A DNA stretch of 64,000 bases, from contig CAYWTB010000016.1 in NCBI GenBank assembly GCA_964461135.1, positions 1 to 64,000 on the forward strand, in the 5' to 3' direction. Made by a program: the position numbers and the translations under genes. The notes under the pieces were generated by a model. That model made no database searches. It was not told the origin of the DNA and saw only the letters and a program-made list of their open reading frames with translations. The number at the start of each line of letters is the position of its first letter. The first letter of the stretch is position 1. The stretch comes from RQOF01 sp964461135 (GTDB lineage Bacteria; Calditrichota; Calditrichia; RBG-13-44-9). Positions 9,839 through 19,556 of this stretch are shown here, one piece after another.

Positions 9839-10355
9839 TGACTATTCCTTTAGTTCCGAAACGGAGCGGTGTATCATTACGGGCAGCACGCCAGACAGAC
9901 CTGTCACATCCCTGTGCCAGACAGGAAGCAATCTCCTCAGGATTCTTGCAGTATTAGCCTTCCCTGGGATCAGCCAGTGAATACGGGGATTAACTGACCT
10001 GCAGCTATTGTTGTCTGGTAAAATTTGAATTTTCAGTGCTTTTATCACTGGTTTCTAAGAGTTTGTCTTATCTGACCCTCCCCTGGCCCTATGAATAGGG
10101 CCTTTCCCCTCCCTCATACATGAGGGAGGGGATTAAGGGGTGGGTTATTTCCATCATCTGAAAATGAAAGAGATTTAATCAGTCAAATCTATAAATCCTA
10201 CAATTATTTTACAATTCGCTATATATATGCAATCTTAACTGGACACTATTGGCCCGGCGTCTGCCGGGCGGGCCGCGACATCCATGTCTCGCCACATAGT
10301 GGTCCCTTCCGGGACAATGACAGCCCGCTCAGTTTCGGAGCTAAAGCAATAGTCA
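9839..10355. mobile_element. MITE-like element with 31-bp terminal inverted repeats
   Basis: The left end (from 9839, TGACTATTCCTTTAGTTCCG then AAACGGAGCGG) and the reverse complement of the right end (10325-10355) agree at 28 of 31 positions. The interior has no transposase. It does have perfect hairpins: a 12-bp stem CCCCTCCCTCAT/ATGAGGGAGGGG around 10107-10134, GGCCCTAT/ATAGGGCC just before it, and CCCGGC/GCCGGG near 10253. The element occupies most of the 791-bp gap 9702-10492. A 69-codon ORF inside it (9842-10048) looks spurious. No target-site duplication is obvious. Confidence 0.55.
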
Positions 10356-10430
10356 CAATCATTTTGATATTAACCTTGCAGTGTTTTCAGCCATTAAATA
10401 TTTGAATGGTAAATTTTATCGATTTCATGT

Positions 10431-10469
10431 TAAAAACAAAAGCCGACAGACAGGATCCGTCGGCTTTTG
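10431..10469 (-). terminator. Rho-independent terminator of the nine-gene operon
   Basis: Read on the minus strand, an 11-bp perfect stem (CAAAAGCCGAC paired with GTCGGCTTTTG) with an 11-base loop is followed by TTTTGTTTTT. It lies 24 bases past the stop of the gene at 10493, the last of the operon. Confidence 0.85.
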
Positions 10470-10492
10470 CAAAAATAGAGCTTACACCATAA

Positions 10493-11896
10493 TTACTTAA
10501 CCAGCAGCATCTTTCCGGTAGCCACGGAATGATCAACTGTCAGTTTGAAGTAGTAGTGGCCGGAGGCCAGACCGCGTGCGTCAAACGTATATTTATGAGG
10601 TCCGGCAGACGTGTTTTCATCAATCACTTTTCCAACCAGAGCACCCCGCATATCATAAATCCTCAGAACCACATGCGCACTTTTATGCAGGTCAAACGGA
10701 ATGACCGTGGTGGGATTGAAGGGATTCGGATAGTTATGATACAGGGTAAACAAGCCCGGTACCACTTTCCTATCCTGTCCGGGTTTGATGGAAGTGAATG
10801 TACCCGAGTAGTGTTTTATTCCGTAGCCATAATACTCTGCAGCATAAAACTCATCTCCCGCCGCATTGAAATAGGCGTCCCGTAGGCAACGCAGGTACTT
10901 TGGTTGAGCATAACCACCGGTGGTGGTATCGGATCCGTCAGTATTTGCGAAGAACTCGAATGATTTCAGGCTGTCCACAATCATGTAATTCTGGTCCGGG
11001 TCAAGGGCAAATATCTTCCGGTAGCTGACATCATCATAACTGGCTATCCACAGAAGACCGGCTGGATTCCACTGTGCCAGGTTGGTCACGAAAGGATAGG
11101 TGGTAGTATCAACCGTCACCGAATACAGGATGGTATCGACCAGGGTGTAGGTTCCAAAAACGCCATCGGCACTGTAATAGCGATGAATACCGCCACTCAT
11201 AGAACATATATAGACATTCTTCCCATCGGGGGATACTTCCATACAGCGGGTCACACCGGCAGAGATACCGGTAACGGTGTTGAAGGGTGCTGCCCAGTCA
11301 TCCGGATCGAGAATATCGACCTTGGTGGCGAATACTCCGTCCATCTGGTATACATATCCGTCCGCATCCACACCCGGTCGCCCGTTGCTTCCACCGGTGC
11401 TGTATTTACGAATGACATCGTGGGTCTGATAATTGATCTTATAGACCAATCCATTCGAGAAGGAGGCTATTATATTCCCCTGGGGGTCAGTCCCCATTCC
11501 CCGATGGCCCCCTACCAGGGTATCAATAGAACCATCCGGTAAATTAAGGAAGGCCAGGGTGTCCACCTCTCCGGTAGCGGGATCCAGAATAAAAATAGGT
11601 TTCACAGCATATGTTGTGGTATCCGTCGGGGTCATGATGACAATTCTGTCCGGATATTCCGAAGTAAACTCAGTAAGGCGTTCGTAATAGGATCCACACC
11701 ATATTTTACCATCCGGATCAAGTGTGACCGAGTAGGCATTTCTGAATCCGGGGACATTGACAGCTGCCGCGCCATAGTCGGTAGCGATCGTACGACCATT
11801 TACAATCAGGGAATCGAATGTCCAGGTCGAAAGCTGTCCATACCCCAGACCTGCCAGCAGCATCACAGTTAATACACCCAAAAGCAATTTTTTCAT
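10493..11896 (-). CDS. Secreted beta-propeller protein with T9SS signal
   Basis: The 467-residue protein has a signal peptide (1-20) and an SMP-30/NHL-like propeller body with blades such as SVTLDPDGKIWCGSYY, GMGTDPQGNIIASF, GVDADGYVYQMDG and EVSPDGKNVYICS. It ends in a type A T9SS domain (NYPNPFNP near 390, ending KMLLVK). No enzyme motif is seen, so binding or adhesion is the likeliest role. It is the last gene of the long operon and is followed by a clear terminator. AAGGAG precedes the ATG. Its start overlaps the stop of a possible 24-codon leader (11893-11967) that has a near-perfect ribosome-binding site. Confidence 0.8.
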   Translation of the reverse strand: MKKLLLGVLTVMLLAGLGYGQLSTWTFDSLIVNGRTIATDYGAAAVNVPGFRNAYSVTLDPDGKIWCGSYYERLTEFTSEYPDRIVIMTPTDTTTYAVKPIFILDPATGEVDTLAFLNLPDGSIDTLVGGHRGMGTDPQGNIIASFSNGLVYKINYQTHDVIRKYSTGGSNGRPGVDADGYVYQMDGVFATKVDILDPDDWAAPFNTVTGISAGVTRCMEVSPDGKNVYICSMSGGIHRYYSADGVFGTYTLVDTILYSVTVDTTTYPFVTNLAQWNPAGLLWIASYDDVSYRKIFALDPDQNYMIVDSLKSFEFFANTDGSDTTTGGYAQPKYLRCLRDAYFNAAGDEFYAAEYYGYGIKHYSGTFTSIKPGQDRKVVPGLFTLYHNYPNPFNPTTVIPFDLHKSAHVVLRIYDMRGALVGKVIDENTSAGPHKYTFDARGLASGHYYFKLTVDHSVATGKMLLVK

Positions 11897-11967
11897 AACA
11901 TACTCCTTAGTTTAATTAGTGAATAATTTAAAGAATTTTCCATAAATGTTTTCCGGTATAAAAACAA
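11893..11967 (-). other. Possible translated leader with consensus Shine-Dalgarno
   Basis: The minus strand reads GAGAAAGGAGGTGA followed directly by TTG, opening 24 codons. They end at a TGA overlapping the ATG of the gene at 10493 (TTATGA), the arrangement expected for translational coupling. The peptide (MFLYRKTF...) is not recognisable. The same 13-base string GAGAAAGGAGGTG stands upstream of the cargo gene at 36483. It may be a conserved 5' regulatory element rather than a coding leader. Confidence 0.35.
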
Positions 11968-12009
11968 TCACCTCCTTTCTCTTTTCAATTCAACATTTAC
12001 AGATTATTT

Positions 12010-13269
12010 CTATGGTTGTCTTCCATAATAAGGTGCGGAATTTTTGCCCATGGTTACCCGCACCACGGTGCGGTATTCCCCACTTAACGACCTGCGATTT
12101 ACATATAAATACTGACTGTTCCCCCACATAAAATTGGTGGCCGGCGGTAACAGGACTGCCGAATAAAGGGGACTTGCATTTTCCGGAAGATACCGGCCGT
12201 TTCCGTCCGGGGATATAACCGTGATGGCATCCGAAATGTCGGTTGAATCAGCTCCCACGTACAGATCCCCATCGTCAGCGAAGGTAATCGCCAGGATATC
12301 GGGAATACCAACCGTACCGGTGCCATAATAACTATTCCAATCAAAGACCAGTTCTTTGGAACCGAGATCGCCGGAGGTATTCAGAATTGGATTTCTCCAT
12401 ATACCCGATTTAACTGAATCAGGACTTCCCGGGGTTAGATTATATTTTCCGGCTACATAAACGTACCCGTTATAGACACGCAGTGAGTTTACCAGGTAAT
12501 CCGGGTAACTTGCTGCTAATCTTTCATTCTTGTTTTGATCAATACTATAAATAGCAAATTTGGTGGAATAGTAGATATTCAGATTTTCGTCAAAATCAAA
12601 ATCATTTATTGCTTTGCCCAGTCTTATGCTGTCTTTGGTTGATTCGGTGAACTGATACAGATAAATGGTTCGACCGGCATAAAGAACACCGCCCGGTCCC
12701 ATTTTCATAGTTCTGAAAGACTGGCCTGATTTTACAATGACAAAATCCGCCTGTTCCTCTTCCGGGGTCACTTTTAATATCTTTCCTTCACCCAGGGAGG
12801 CATACAGGTTTTCCGAAAGATCCACCGCCAGGCTGTAGGCATCGAAGGCACCGGTAATTCCACCGTATCCATCCTGCTGGGCGAATTCAACTTTATAAGG
12901 CTGAGATTCGCCAAACTGCATGGCCCCATCCACCTGTACCTTAATGATCAGCGAATCTCCCCCAATAACCGGTACAATACAGTGAATCTCAGTCGTTGTT
13001 ACCGAAACAATTTCAGCCTTTTTCCCGCCGAAAAACACCCGCGTATGGGTATAATTATCACTGGGATCGAAATTAGTCCCAAAAATCGTAACCTCTGTAA
13101 TGCCCGCATAAGCGCTGGCCGGTTCCACCCCGTTAACTGTGGGATTTGGTTTTACCGGGTAATTTGGATTCAGATCATACAAACTTTTCTGTGGTTCTTC
13201 GGCGCACTGTAACAGAAACAAACTCAGCATTAGGATACTTAAAATAACTAAAAAATGATGCTTTTTCAT
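12010..13269 (-). CDS. IPT/TIG-domain lipoprotein with propeller-like body
   Basis: The protein is about 419 residues. It has a lipoprotein signal peptide with lipobox FLLQC (Cys22 from the chosen start), then an IPT/TIG immunoglobulin-like domain (about 50-130; GVEPASAYAGITEVTIFGTN) and a body with repeated DPNG-type strands suggestive of a propeller. There is no T9SS domain. An upstream in-frame ATG at 13293 exists, but GGGAG sits between the two and the ATG at 13269 begins the signal peptide directly, so 13269 is preferred. It follows the PorV-like gene by 27 bp inside the nine-gene operon. A surface-exposed binding accessory is the likely role (inference). Confidence 0.75.
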   Translation of the reverse strand: MKKHHFLVILSILMLSLFLLQCAEEPQKSLYDLNPNYPVKPNPTVNGVEPASAYAGITEVTIFGTNFDPSDNYTHTRVFFGGKKAEIVSVTTTEIHCIVPVIGGDSLIIKVQVDGAMQFGESQPYKVEFAQQDGYGGITGAFDAYSLAVDLSENLYASLGEGKILKVTPEEEQADFVIVKSGQSFRTMKMGPGGVLYAGRTIYLYQFTESTKDSIRLGKAINDFDFDENLNIYYSTKFAIYSIDQNKNERLAASYPDYLVNSLRVYNGYVYVAGKYNLTPGSPDSVKSGIWRNPILNTSGDLGSKELVFDWNSYYGTGTVGIPDILAITFADDGDLYVGADSTDISDAITVISPDGNGRYLPENASPLYSAVLLPPATNFMWGNSQYLYVNRRSLSGEYRTVVRVTMGKNSAPYYGRQP

Positions 13270-13296
13270 TATGTGACTCCCATTAACTTTCAAAGG

Positions 13297-14301
13297 TCAA
13301 AAGGTAAAATTCAACGAAAATCGTTGTACATTATCAAAAACACCAAAGGGTGTATAAGCATAATCAAATCCCAGACCAAATTTTTTAAAACCGAAACCGT
13401 AGGAAATATTTTCTTCATCCCGGCTGGAAACATAACCAAGCCTTAGAAAAAATGTACTCTGAAAACCATATTCCAGACCAAGCCGTGCAAATTCCGGATA
13501 CGACCTGGGATGGGCGGCATCCACCGAGAATAAAACCCGGTGAACCTCAGAAAATTGAGGCATAAAATCCAGCACATTCATGGATACCCCGATATTAAAA
13601 GTCAGGGGTAGCTGAAACCCTTCCCTGGCATAACGGACTTCTTTGGAAAAATTCCGCACGGACATGCCGAATACCAGACTTTTAAAGCCTGTTTTGTAGG
13701 TGGTTCCAAGATCGAAAGCGAAAACGGACACTTCATTTTCGATGGCATTCTGATAATCCGGTGCAGGTTCAAGAGAAACAATGGCCGCACCCAGGTACTG
13801 GTCTACTAGTTTCATCTGACCGCCCACTGAAAATTTGTCGGAAAGGCGCCTGGCGTAGCCCAGGCCAATTGAATAAGAGAAGGGTTGAATCAGGCCTGTT
13901 TCGATGAATCCCTGATCATTTCCGGCGATAATTGTACCTTCAATATCGCCATAATCCACGAACAAAAAACTAAATGCGAAAATTCCATAGCGCCCGTTAG
14001 AGGGCTGGAAAGCACCGGTGACTGAATAGTTATTGATGTCTGCAATCCAGGAATTCTGATTAGCCATCAGGTCAAACCTGATATTCATATCCGCCAGAAT
14101 CGCCGGATTGGACCACAGGGCTGCCGAATAGGCAGGCATGGTGGTCATGGCACCGGCCAGGGCGGCTGAACGGGCGTCCTGAATTACACTCAGGAATTGA
14201 AAACCGGTCTGTGCAAGTTTTTTGTCGGCCCGGACATTTGAGAACATAACCAGGCAAACCAGCAGTAACGTTAATATTTTTGTCGTTTTGTGATTCATCA
14301 T
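13297..14301 (-). CDS. PorV/PorQ-family (UPF0164) outer-membrane barrel, copy 1
   Basis: The 334-residue barrel has a signal peptide at 1-25, then KLAQTGFQFLSVIQDARSAA and SAALWSNPAILADM, the N-terminal signature of the PorV/UPF0164 family. Alternating beta strands follow and the C-terminus is aromatic (FSLNFTF), as in OmpA/PorV-type barrels. In Porphyromonas, PorV is the T9SS component that shuttles cargo to the attachment complex; relatives are numerous in KSB1-type genomes. It is close to the copy at 19557 (shared DARSxALxGAMT and KFSVGGQxK). GGAG precedes the start. It lies directly after the 'VPNPY' exported protein in the same order as the other two modules. Confidence 0.85.
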   Translation of the reverse strand: MMNHKTTKILTLLLVCLVMFSNVRADKKLAQTGFQFLSVIQDARSAALAGAMTTMPAYSAALWSNPAILADMNIRFDLMANQNSWIADINNYSVTGAFQPSNGRYGIFAFSFLFVDYGDIEGTIIAGNDQGFIETGLIQPFSYSIGLGYARRLSDKFSVGGQMKLVDQYLGAAIVSLEPAPDYQNAIENEVSVFAFDLGTTYKTGFKSLVFGMSVRNFSKEVRYAREGFQLPLTFNIGVSMNVLDFMPQFSEVHRVLFSVDAAHPRSYPEFARLGLEYGFQSTFFLRLGYVSSRDEENISYGFGFKKFGLGFDYAYTPFGVFDNVQRFSLNFTF

Positions 14302-14338
14302 TTAGTGCTCCGATATGGCATTTTATTCATTCTTTAAA

Positions 14339-16471
14339 TCAACGTATTATGATAAATTTTTTATTGATGGACTCACCATTCGGTTTCTCGATATGGGCAA
14401 TATAAACGCCACTCACCACCGTCTGACGGGAGGAGGTTATCGAGTACCAGGCCTGATCTCCACTGCCGTCAGTATGTTCGATTGTATCCACCAGATCTCC
14501 GCGTTCGGTATATATTTTTATAGTACACCTTCCCGGAATATTATAGAACATTATCTTATTGGTTTCATTCAGAAACAAGAGTCGCTGCAGATCGGCATTT
14601 AAATAATAGGGATTAGGCACAATACGAATGTCCTTGAGAACATCCCCTCCCGGTCTGCGAAGATATGCCGGTTCGTTGGTGCGGGTATAGAACCGGCTGC
14701 TGTGCAGACTGCCATGGGGATTGGCATTTGTATTATTAGTTGAGCCATTACTGAATGCTTCAATGTAATAATAATAGGAGATGCCACGGATAGCTTTCAC
14801 ATCATCATAATTGTGCACAACTGCGGCATTATTGGTGCCCGTACCACAGGCAAATATTTCCTTAAATACCGTGTCCGGCTTTCCCTCGGCCCGATAAATT
14901 CGGTAACCCCCAAAACCCGGCACACCTTCTGAGGGACTGGGACTCCAATTTAAGGCGATTTTATCACCTCCCGAGAGAACTTCAAACAGAGTGGGAGGCT
15001 GTGGCGGCTGTGGGATCTGAAAATTCATGTCATAATTACGCTTGGCCCGGCTGAAGGTCAGCAGGATGGAATCTCTCCCGGTATAGACCCAGGTATCTTT
15101 ATAAACATCCTTATCGGGGGTGGTTGATCCGCCCGGAAGAACAAACGGACCCTTGTCATTGGGATCCTGGTAGGCCTTCTTCCACCTCTGGCCGATTTCT
15201 TCACACATGGGGCGGCTTAATCCGGAAACCCCTTCAGCCTCAACGATTACAATACTATCGCCTTCCTGCAGGTCAAAGGGACCATAGTTGATCCAGAGAT
15301 TGGTCCCACCGCCATCGTTGTGTACCAGGTAGGGGTCTTTTTTCTGATCCTTATAAGTTTCCCAGAACCGGTCATTGCCGCCTAAACCGGTGAAGGGGAT
15401 ACCGCTGAGCATGGAATACTGCTGGATCATTTTGGGCAGCTCCGCCCGGGAAACCGTATTCATTCCGGGATAGGTGTCTCCGGCGTGCCAGCCCAGGGTA
15501 GTGGGCTGATTGGGATCATCCGAATGATCGGTTGCACTTATATCCACGTGTAAAACGGCCACTCCGGCATGCTGGGGTGCCGCCAGACGGCCATCCCGCG
15601 AAAGGTAAGGCCCGCCGATATTATCAAATGCATTTATTTCCGACTGCCCGGCCCAGACAAATCCACAGCGAATCCATTGCACGATGGGATTATCCAGGGT
15701 TATTTCTTCATTGGCATGCTGCGGATAATCTTCACCCCGTTTGGTAACCCAGGTGTGTTTGCCCCAGGACTGGCCGTCTCCGATGGCAAAGGAGCCTTCA
15801 CGACTGACGCTGTAACGGATACCCCAGCCGATCCTGACACCCAGAAGCGGCCCATGACGTTCGATTTCCGGATCGTAATCCGTATTACCGGTATTGGTGA
15901 AGGTGAAAATCTTAATGTGGTAATTATCATGATACTGCTGGCTGAAAGCATATACCGTCCGGTTCATGGTCAGTCCCATGGAGGTATTGATAATATTGGT
16001 CATGATGCGGTCCGGTATCTGATCGGGATTAATCTCATCCACATCATCAATATAAGGGAGGGTTAAATTACTTCCATCTACAATGACTGTAGGTGCTTCA
16101 AATTTTGCAGTCTGTTTTAATTCAACCGGAAAAACAGATTCACCCACAAAGTCAGCAGACAGATAAATCCCATAGGCATCCCAGTACAATCCATCCTGGT
16201 CGACAAAATCTTTACAGCCCAACCAGGATCTTTTAATAACGGCGTTGTCCTGATAAAGATAATCCGCCGGCCAGATGAGGCCTTCATAGTAAGAATTATT
16301 CCAGGCCCGTTCCGATCCATAAGCCGAATAGTGGTTCTGAAGTGATCCCACCCGACGGATGTAACGCGCATCAGTACTTTGTATCTGCGCATTCAGAATA
16401 TGATAAAAGCAAATACTGGATACCACTGTGACTATCAGGATAACTTTTACAAGTTGATTCATAATTTTCAT
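14339..16471 (-). CDS. Large exported protein with fn3 and VPNPY-type C-terminal domain, copy 1
   Basis: The protein is about 710 residues. A signal peptide is followed by GSLQNHYSAYGSE and WPADYLYQDNAV, segments shared with the paralogue at 20599. A fibronectin III domain lies near 480-580 (ALNWSPSPSEGVPGFGGYRIYR). The C-terminal region begins IRIVPNPYY and contains NIPGRCTIKIYTERGDLVDT and IEHTDGSGD, ending in SGVYIAHIE...KKFIIIR. That tail resembles a FlgD-like/T9SS domain but lacks NYPNPFNP. Function unknown. The long frame reaches 16639, inside the receptor gene; the ATG at 16471 follows AAGGA and starts the signal peptide, leaving a 10-bp gap after the receptor stop. Confidence 0.75.
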   Translation of the reverse strand: MKIMNQLVKVILIVTVVSSICFYHILNAQIQSTDARYIRRVGSLQNHYSAYGSERAWNNSYYEGLIWPADYLYQDNAVIKRSWLGCKDFVDQDGLYWDAYGIYLSADFVGESVFPVELKQTAKFEAPTVIVDGSNLTLPYIDDVDEINPDQIPDRIMTNIINTSMGLTMNRTVYAFSQQYHDNYHIKIFTFTNTGNTDYDPEIERHGPLLGVRIGWGIRYSVSREGSFAIGDGQSWGKHTWVTKRGEDYPQHANEEITLDNPIVQWIRCGFVWAGQSEINAFDNIGGPYLSRDGRLAAPQHAGVAVLHVDISATDHSDDPNQPTTLGWHAGDTYPGMNTVSRAELPKMIQQYSMLSGIPFTGLGGNDRFWETYKDQKKDPYLVHNDGGGTNLWINYGPFDLQEGDSIVIVEAEGVSGLSRPMCEEIGQRWKKAYQDPNDKGPFVLPGGSTTPDKDVYKDTWVYTGRDSILLTFSRAKRNYDMNFQIPQPPQPPTLFEVLSGGDKIALNWSPSPSEGVPGFGGYRIYRAEGKPDTVFKEIFACGTGTNNAAVVHNYDDVKAIRGISYYYYIEAFSNGSTNNTNANPHGSLHSSRFYTRTNEPAYLRRPGGDVLKDIRIVPNPYYLNADLQRLLFLNETNKIMFYNIPGRCTIKIYTERGDLVDTIEHTDGSGDQAWYSITSSRQTVVSGVYIAHIEKPNGESINKKFIIIR

Positions 16472-16481
16472 ATCTGCATCC

Positions 16482-19400
16482 TTAAAAATTGATCTTAATT
16501 CCGAAGAAAATATCGCGGGGATTAAGATATGTGAGTGCTTCAATATTAGGCATATCAATATAGGATTTTTTATTGATCCTTTCCTTATTGCGTGCTGAAA
16601 TTGCGGCATCGTTATTGGGGTTGGGTTCCAGCGGATCAAAAGCTACACCGGCCGGCCGCCGGTCACCAATGCGGTCGTTCCCTTTCTGATCACCGCTTTC
16701 CCAGGGCCGTCGCAGGGATTCCAGGTATGCATTACGATCATAGGTATCTGAAAATCCGGCAAAACTGAAAATCTTAGTGTTCAATAAATTCCAGATATCT
16801 GCATACAATTGCACTCCGAACCGGCTCATTCTGAAATCTTTGGTGATCCGTAAATCCACATTATAGGTATTGCGATATCTGAAATTATCCACAACTCCCG
16901 GTGTAGAGTTTGGATTAAATGTATAATATCCCCCTGCCTTCCAATAAGCCAGAATGTTGAGTCTCCAGTTTTGAAAGAGATATATTCCCAGGATTTGCGG
17001 TCCAAATTCTGTGGGTGTCTGAACCATAATATTGGCCCTGGCATATGGTTGTGGCCTGGGGCGGGATTGAACAGGATTTTGCCGCAGGTACTCGTTCATG
17101 GTATTAGGATCCTGATAATTTTCCAACAGACCAAAGTAGCCTGAAGTTTGCACATCATAGGTATAATTTATAAATCCACTGAGCCATCTGGCTGCCCGTT
17201 TTGTGAGTGTTACTTCAAAACCGCGAATGTCCGCATAATTGTTATTTTCGGATATATAGTACTGTACAGTTCCGTTAATATTGCGGTAATACACCCAACC
17301 CGGCTGATTGGTCACGTCTTTATAGTAACCCGCTACTTTCAGCAGAAACATATTCCACAGACTGTGCTCATATCCCACCTCGTAGGCAATGGTGCGTTCC
17401 ATCTTCAGGTTCCGGTTCCCGAGATAGGTTACCAGTCCATTAGATTCCCGCTGCAGGCGGAAACGGTAGGAGGAGGCGGCTTCGGATAGGAAATGACCAT
17501 AGTTGAAGTATAATTTGGAGTTGGCGGTGATGGGATGTGATATACCCAGACGCGGACTGAGATACCAGTCAGGTTTGGCATCCACGGAAGGAACCTGTTG
17601 TTCCAGACTATTCCCATATCCTGCCCGGTAATAGTTATCGTAGGTACTCAATTCATATACCGGTGCATTGGCATCTGAGTAGTCCAGCCGGAGACCCAGG
17701 TTGGCAATAAATCCCTCATACTCCAGTTTATCCTGGAGATAAGCACCCAGACGAAAAGGATAGATATTATAGATCATACTCCGGGTCCAGGTCCCCATGG
17801 AGGGACTCTCCGTGCTGGAGTTAATCCTGAAATCGTTGTAAACCAGGCGCAGGCCGGTTTTTACTTCGTTTTTCCCATTTAACTGGCTGGTTAGATTTAA
17901 ATCCATGGTATAAGTGGAATTGCGGCTTTTATCACGACCCAGATTCATCCAGCCACCCAGACTCATGCCATCTATGGCACTACTGGAGTATCCCCAGTAT
18001 CCATAGGGAGCTTCATCAACAAAATAACCGGGTACGGGCTGGTATATTCTGGAGGTATCCCGCAGGGTAGTTTGAAATGTATTATACTGGCTTCTTTTAT
18101 ACTGGAGGTCGACGGTATAAAATGTTTTCAGATTCAAGGCATGTGTGAATTTTATACCTAACATGGCGCGATAGATATCTGAAGGGCTGTAATAGCCAGG
18201 AATATACAGTATTTCCGGTGAGTTGGCCAGATCCGCCACGGCTGATACCTGCTGCAGAACATAGCCGGTAGGAGTGGTAAGCCAGTCATAGGGTGAAGCA
18301 GAACGGACTTCCCCGTAAAGCGAACTCACTATTAATTTCATGCTGGGAGAAATATCGGAGGAAATTTTGATTTGTGTCTGATTTTCCGAATAACTGTCCC
18401 GGGAAAGCGGAAAAACAAACATATTCTGCTGGCGATAATGGGTCGCGAAAAATCGTAAGTTTCCCAGATATTTGTTTACAAACGGAATTGGCCCTCCGAA
18501 TGAAGCGTCCAGCAGATAGTCCGGTTTTCCGATGTCGCCGGCTCTTCTCCGCTGCCATTCAAACAATTGTCTGGCACCTGCCGGGGTTAAATCGTTATCA
18601 GGATTATTGTCCTGCAGAGTCCCTTGCGAAACCGCATTCCATCCTTCAAAATTCGGATACTGCTTTCGTGTATTTTCATCCCAGGCACCATTGTCTGTCC
18701 CGGTCCAACATACCGCCGGATCCATATAGGGACGATTAAAATAAGAATAGGGATCATACAGAGAGGGGCCAAAATGTTTTTGAGCTACCGGACTGTAATT
18801 GAAGGTAAACGAGCCGTTGTACATGGTTCGGTTGCCTTCCTTGGTCACTACACTTACCAGGCCCGAACGCATATCGCCATATTCGGCATTAAAACCTCCT
18901 GTCTGAATCTTAATCTCTTCCACTGCACTTAAACTCATGGCAGTATAGGGAATATTGGAGCGTTCATCATTGAGTGAGAATCCATCGATCAGGAAGACGG
19001 TCTGATTAGCACCACCGCCACGAACTTCTATTCCCTGGGTGCCCAGTTCAATTCCCGCCTGAAGCGTCAATACCGTTTCGAGTCGCTGTACGGGCAGGGT
19101 TGCTATTTCCTGTGCTTCAATATTCATCTGGCTGTTGGACACGTCTTTGACCACAATGGGGCGTTCCGCACTTACCACCACCGGTTCTGCCTGAAAAGAC
19201 TGTTCCTGCATTTTAATGTTAATCTGGGAAGTCAGATCGATTTTTACCACCACATTATTAACAAGTGAGGGGGCATAACCTACATACTCCGATTTAAGGG
19301 TGTAACTTCCCGGTGGTACATTCAGGATTACATAGTAACCGTCCCGGTCTGTGGCGGAACCCAGGATTGTCCCTTCAAGAAACACATTGACTCCGATGAG

Positions 19401-19517
19401 AGGATCTCCGGTCTGTTCATCGGTAACCACACCCACCACTTTACCGGTGGTACTGCCAAATAGGGGTAAATTTCCCATAAAAAGAATTAAAATGACGATG
19501 GTAATAAATTTTTTCAT
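16482..19517 (-). CDS. TonB-dependent-receptor-like outer-membrane protein, copy 1
   Basis: The 1011-residue protein has a signal peptide at 1-21, a carboxypeptidase-regulatory-like domain (about 24-105; GKVVGVVTDEQTGDPLIGVN), a plug domain (about 110-230) with IEVRGGGANQTVFLIDGFSL and YGDMRSGLVSVVTKEG, and then a long beta-barrel ending FFGIKINF with a C-terminal Phe. The architecture is like SusC, but no SusD is present; its partner instead appears to be the VPNPY protein encoded 10 bp downstream. AAGGTGATC precedes the ATG. It closely parallels the receptor at 23720 (for example WTGT.NGAWD, then QNDNPDDDLTPA-like text), so the two are tandem duplicates. No TonB box was identified. Ligand unknown. 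Confidence 0.85.
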   Translation of the reverse strand: MKKFITIVILILFMGNLPLFGSTTGKVVGVVTDEQTGDPLIGVNVFLEGTILGSATDRDGYYVILNVPPGSYTLKSEYVGYAPSLVNNVVVKIDLTSQINIKMQEQSFQAEPVVVSAERPIVVKDVSNSQMNIEAQEIATLPVQRLETVLTLQAGIELGTQGIEVRGGGANQTVFLIDGFSLNDERSNIPYTAMSLSAVEEIKIQTGGFNAEYGDMRSGLVSVVTKEGNRTMYNGSFTFNYSPVAQKHFGPSLYDPYSYFNRPYMDPAVCWTGTDNGAWDENTRKQYPNFEGWNAVSQGTLQDNNPDNDLTPAGARQLFEWQRRRAGDIGKPDYLLDASFGGPIPFVNKYLGNLRFFATHYRQQNMFVFPLSRDSYSENQTQIKISSDISPSMKLIVSSLYGEVRSASPYDWLTTPTGYVLQQVSAVADLANSPEILYIPGYYSPSDIYRAMLGIKFTHALNLKTFYTVDLQYKRSQYNTFQTTLRDTSRIYQPVPGYFVDEAPYGYWGYSSSAIDGMSLGGWMNLGRDKSRNSTYTMDLNLTSQLNGKNEVKTGLRLVYNDFRINSSTESPSMGTWTRSMIYNIYPFRLGAYLQDKLEYEGFIANLGLRLDYSDANAPVYELSTYDNYYRAGYGNSLEQQVPSVDAKPDWYLSPRLGISHPITANSKLYFNYGHFLSEAASSYRFRLQRESNGLVTYLGNRNLKMERTIAYEVGYEHSLWNMFLLKVAGYYKDVTNQPGWVYYRNINGTVQYYISENNNYADIRGFEVTLTKRAARWLSGFINYTYDVQTSGYFGLLENYQDPNTMNEYLRQNPVQSRPRPQPYARANIMVQTPTEFGPQILGIYLFQNWRLNILAYWKAGGYYTFNPNSTPGVVDNFRYRNTYNVDLRITKDFRMSRFGVQLYADIWNLLNTKIFSFAGFSDTYDRNAYLESLRRPWESGDQKGNDRIGDRRPAGVAFDPLEPNPNNDAAISARNKERINKKSYIDMPNIEALTYLNPRDIFFGIKINF

Positions 19518-19556
19518 AAGATCACCTTAATAAAAGAATAACACCAAACTATTGCA

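Noticed and set aside
9842..10048. 69-codon minus-strand frame in the gap after the GHL10 gene.
   Set aside because: It lies across the terminal repeat of the MITE-like element, and its sequence looks like translated repeat.
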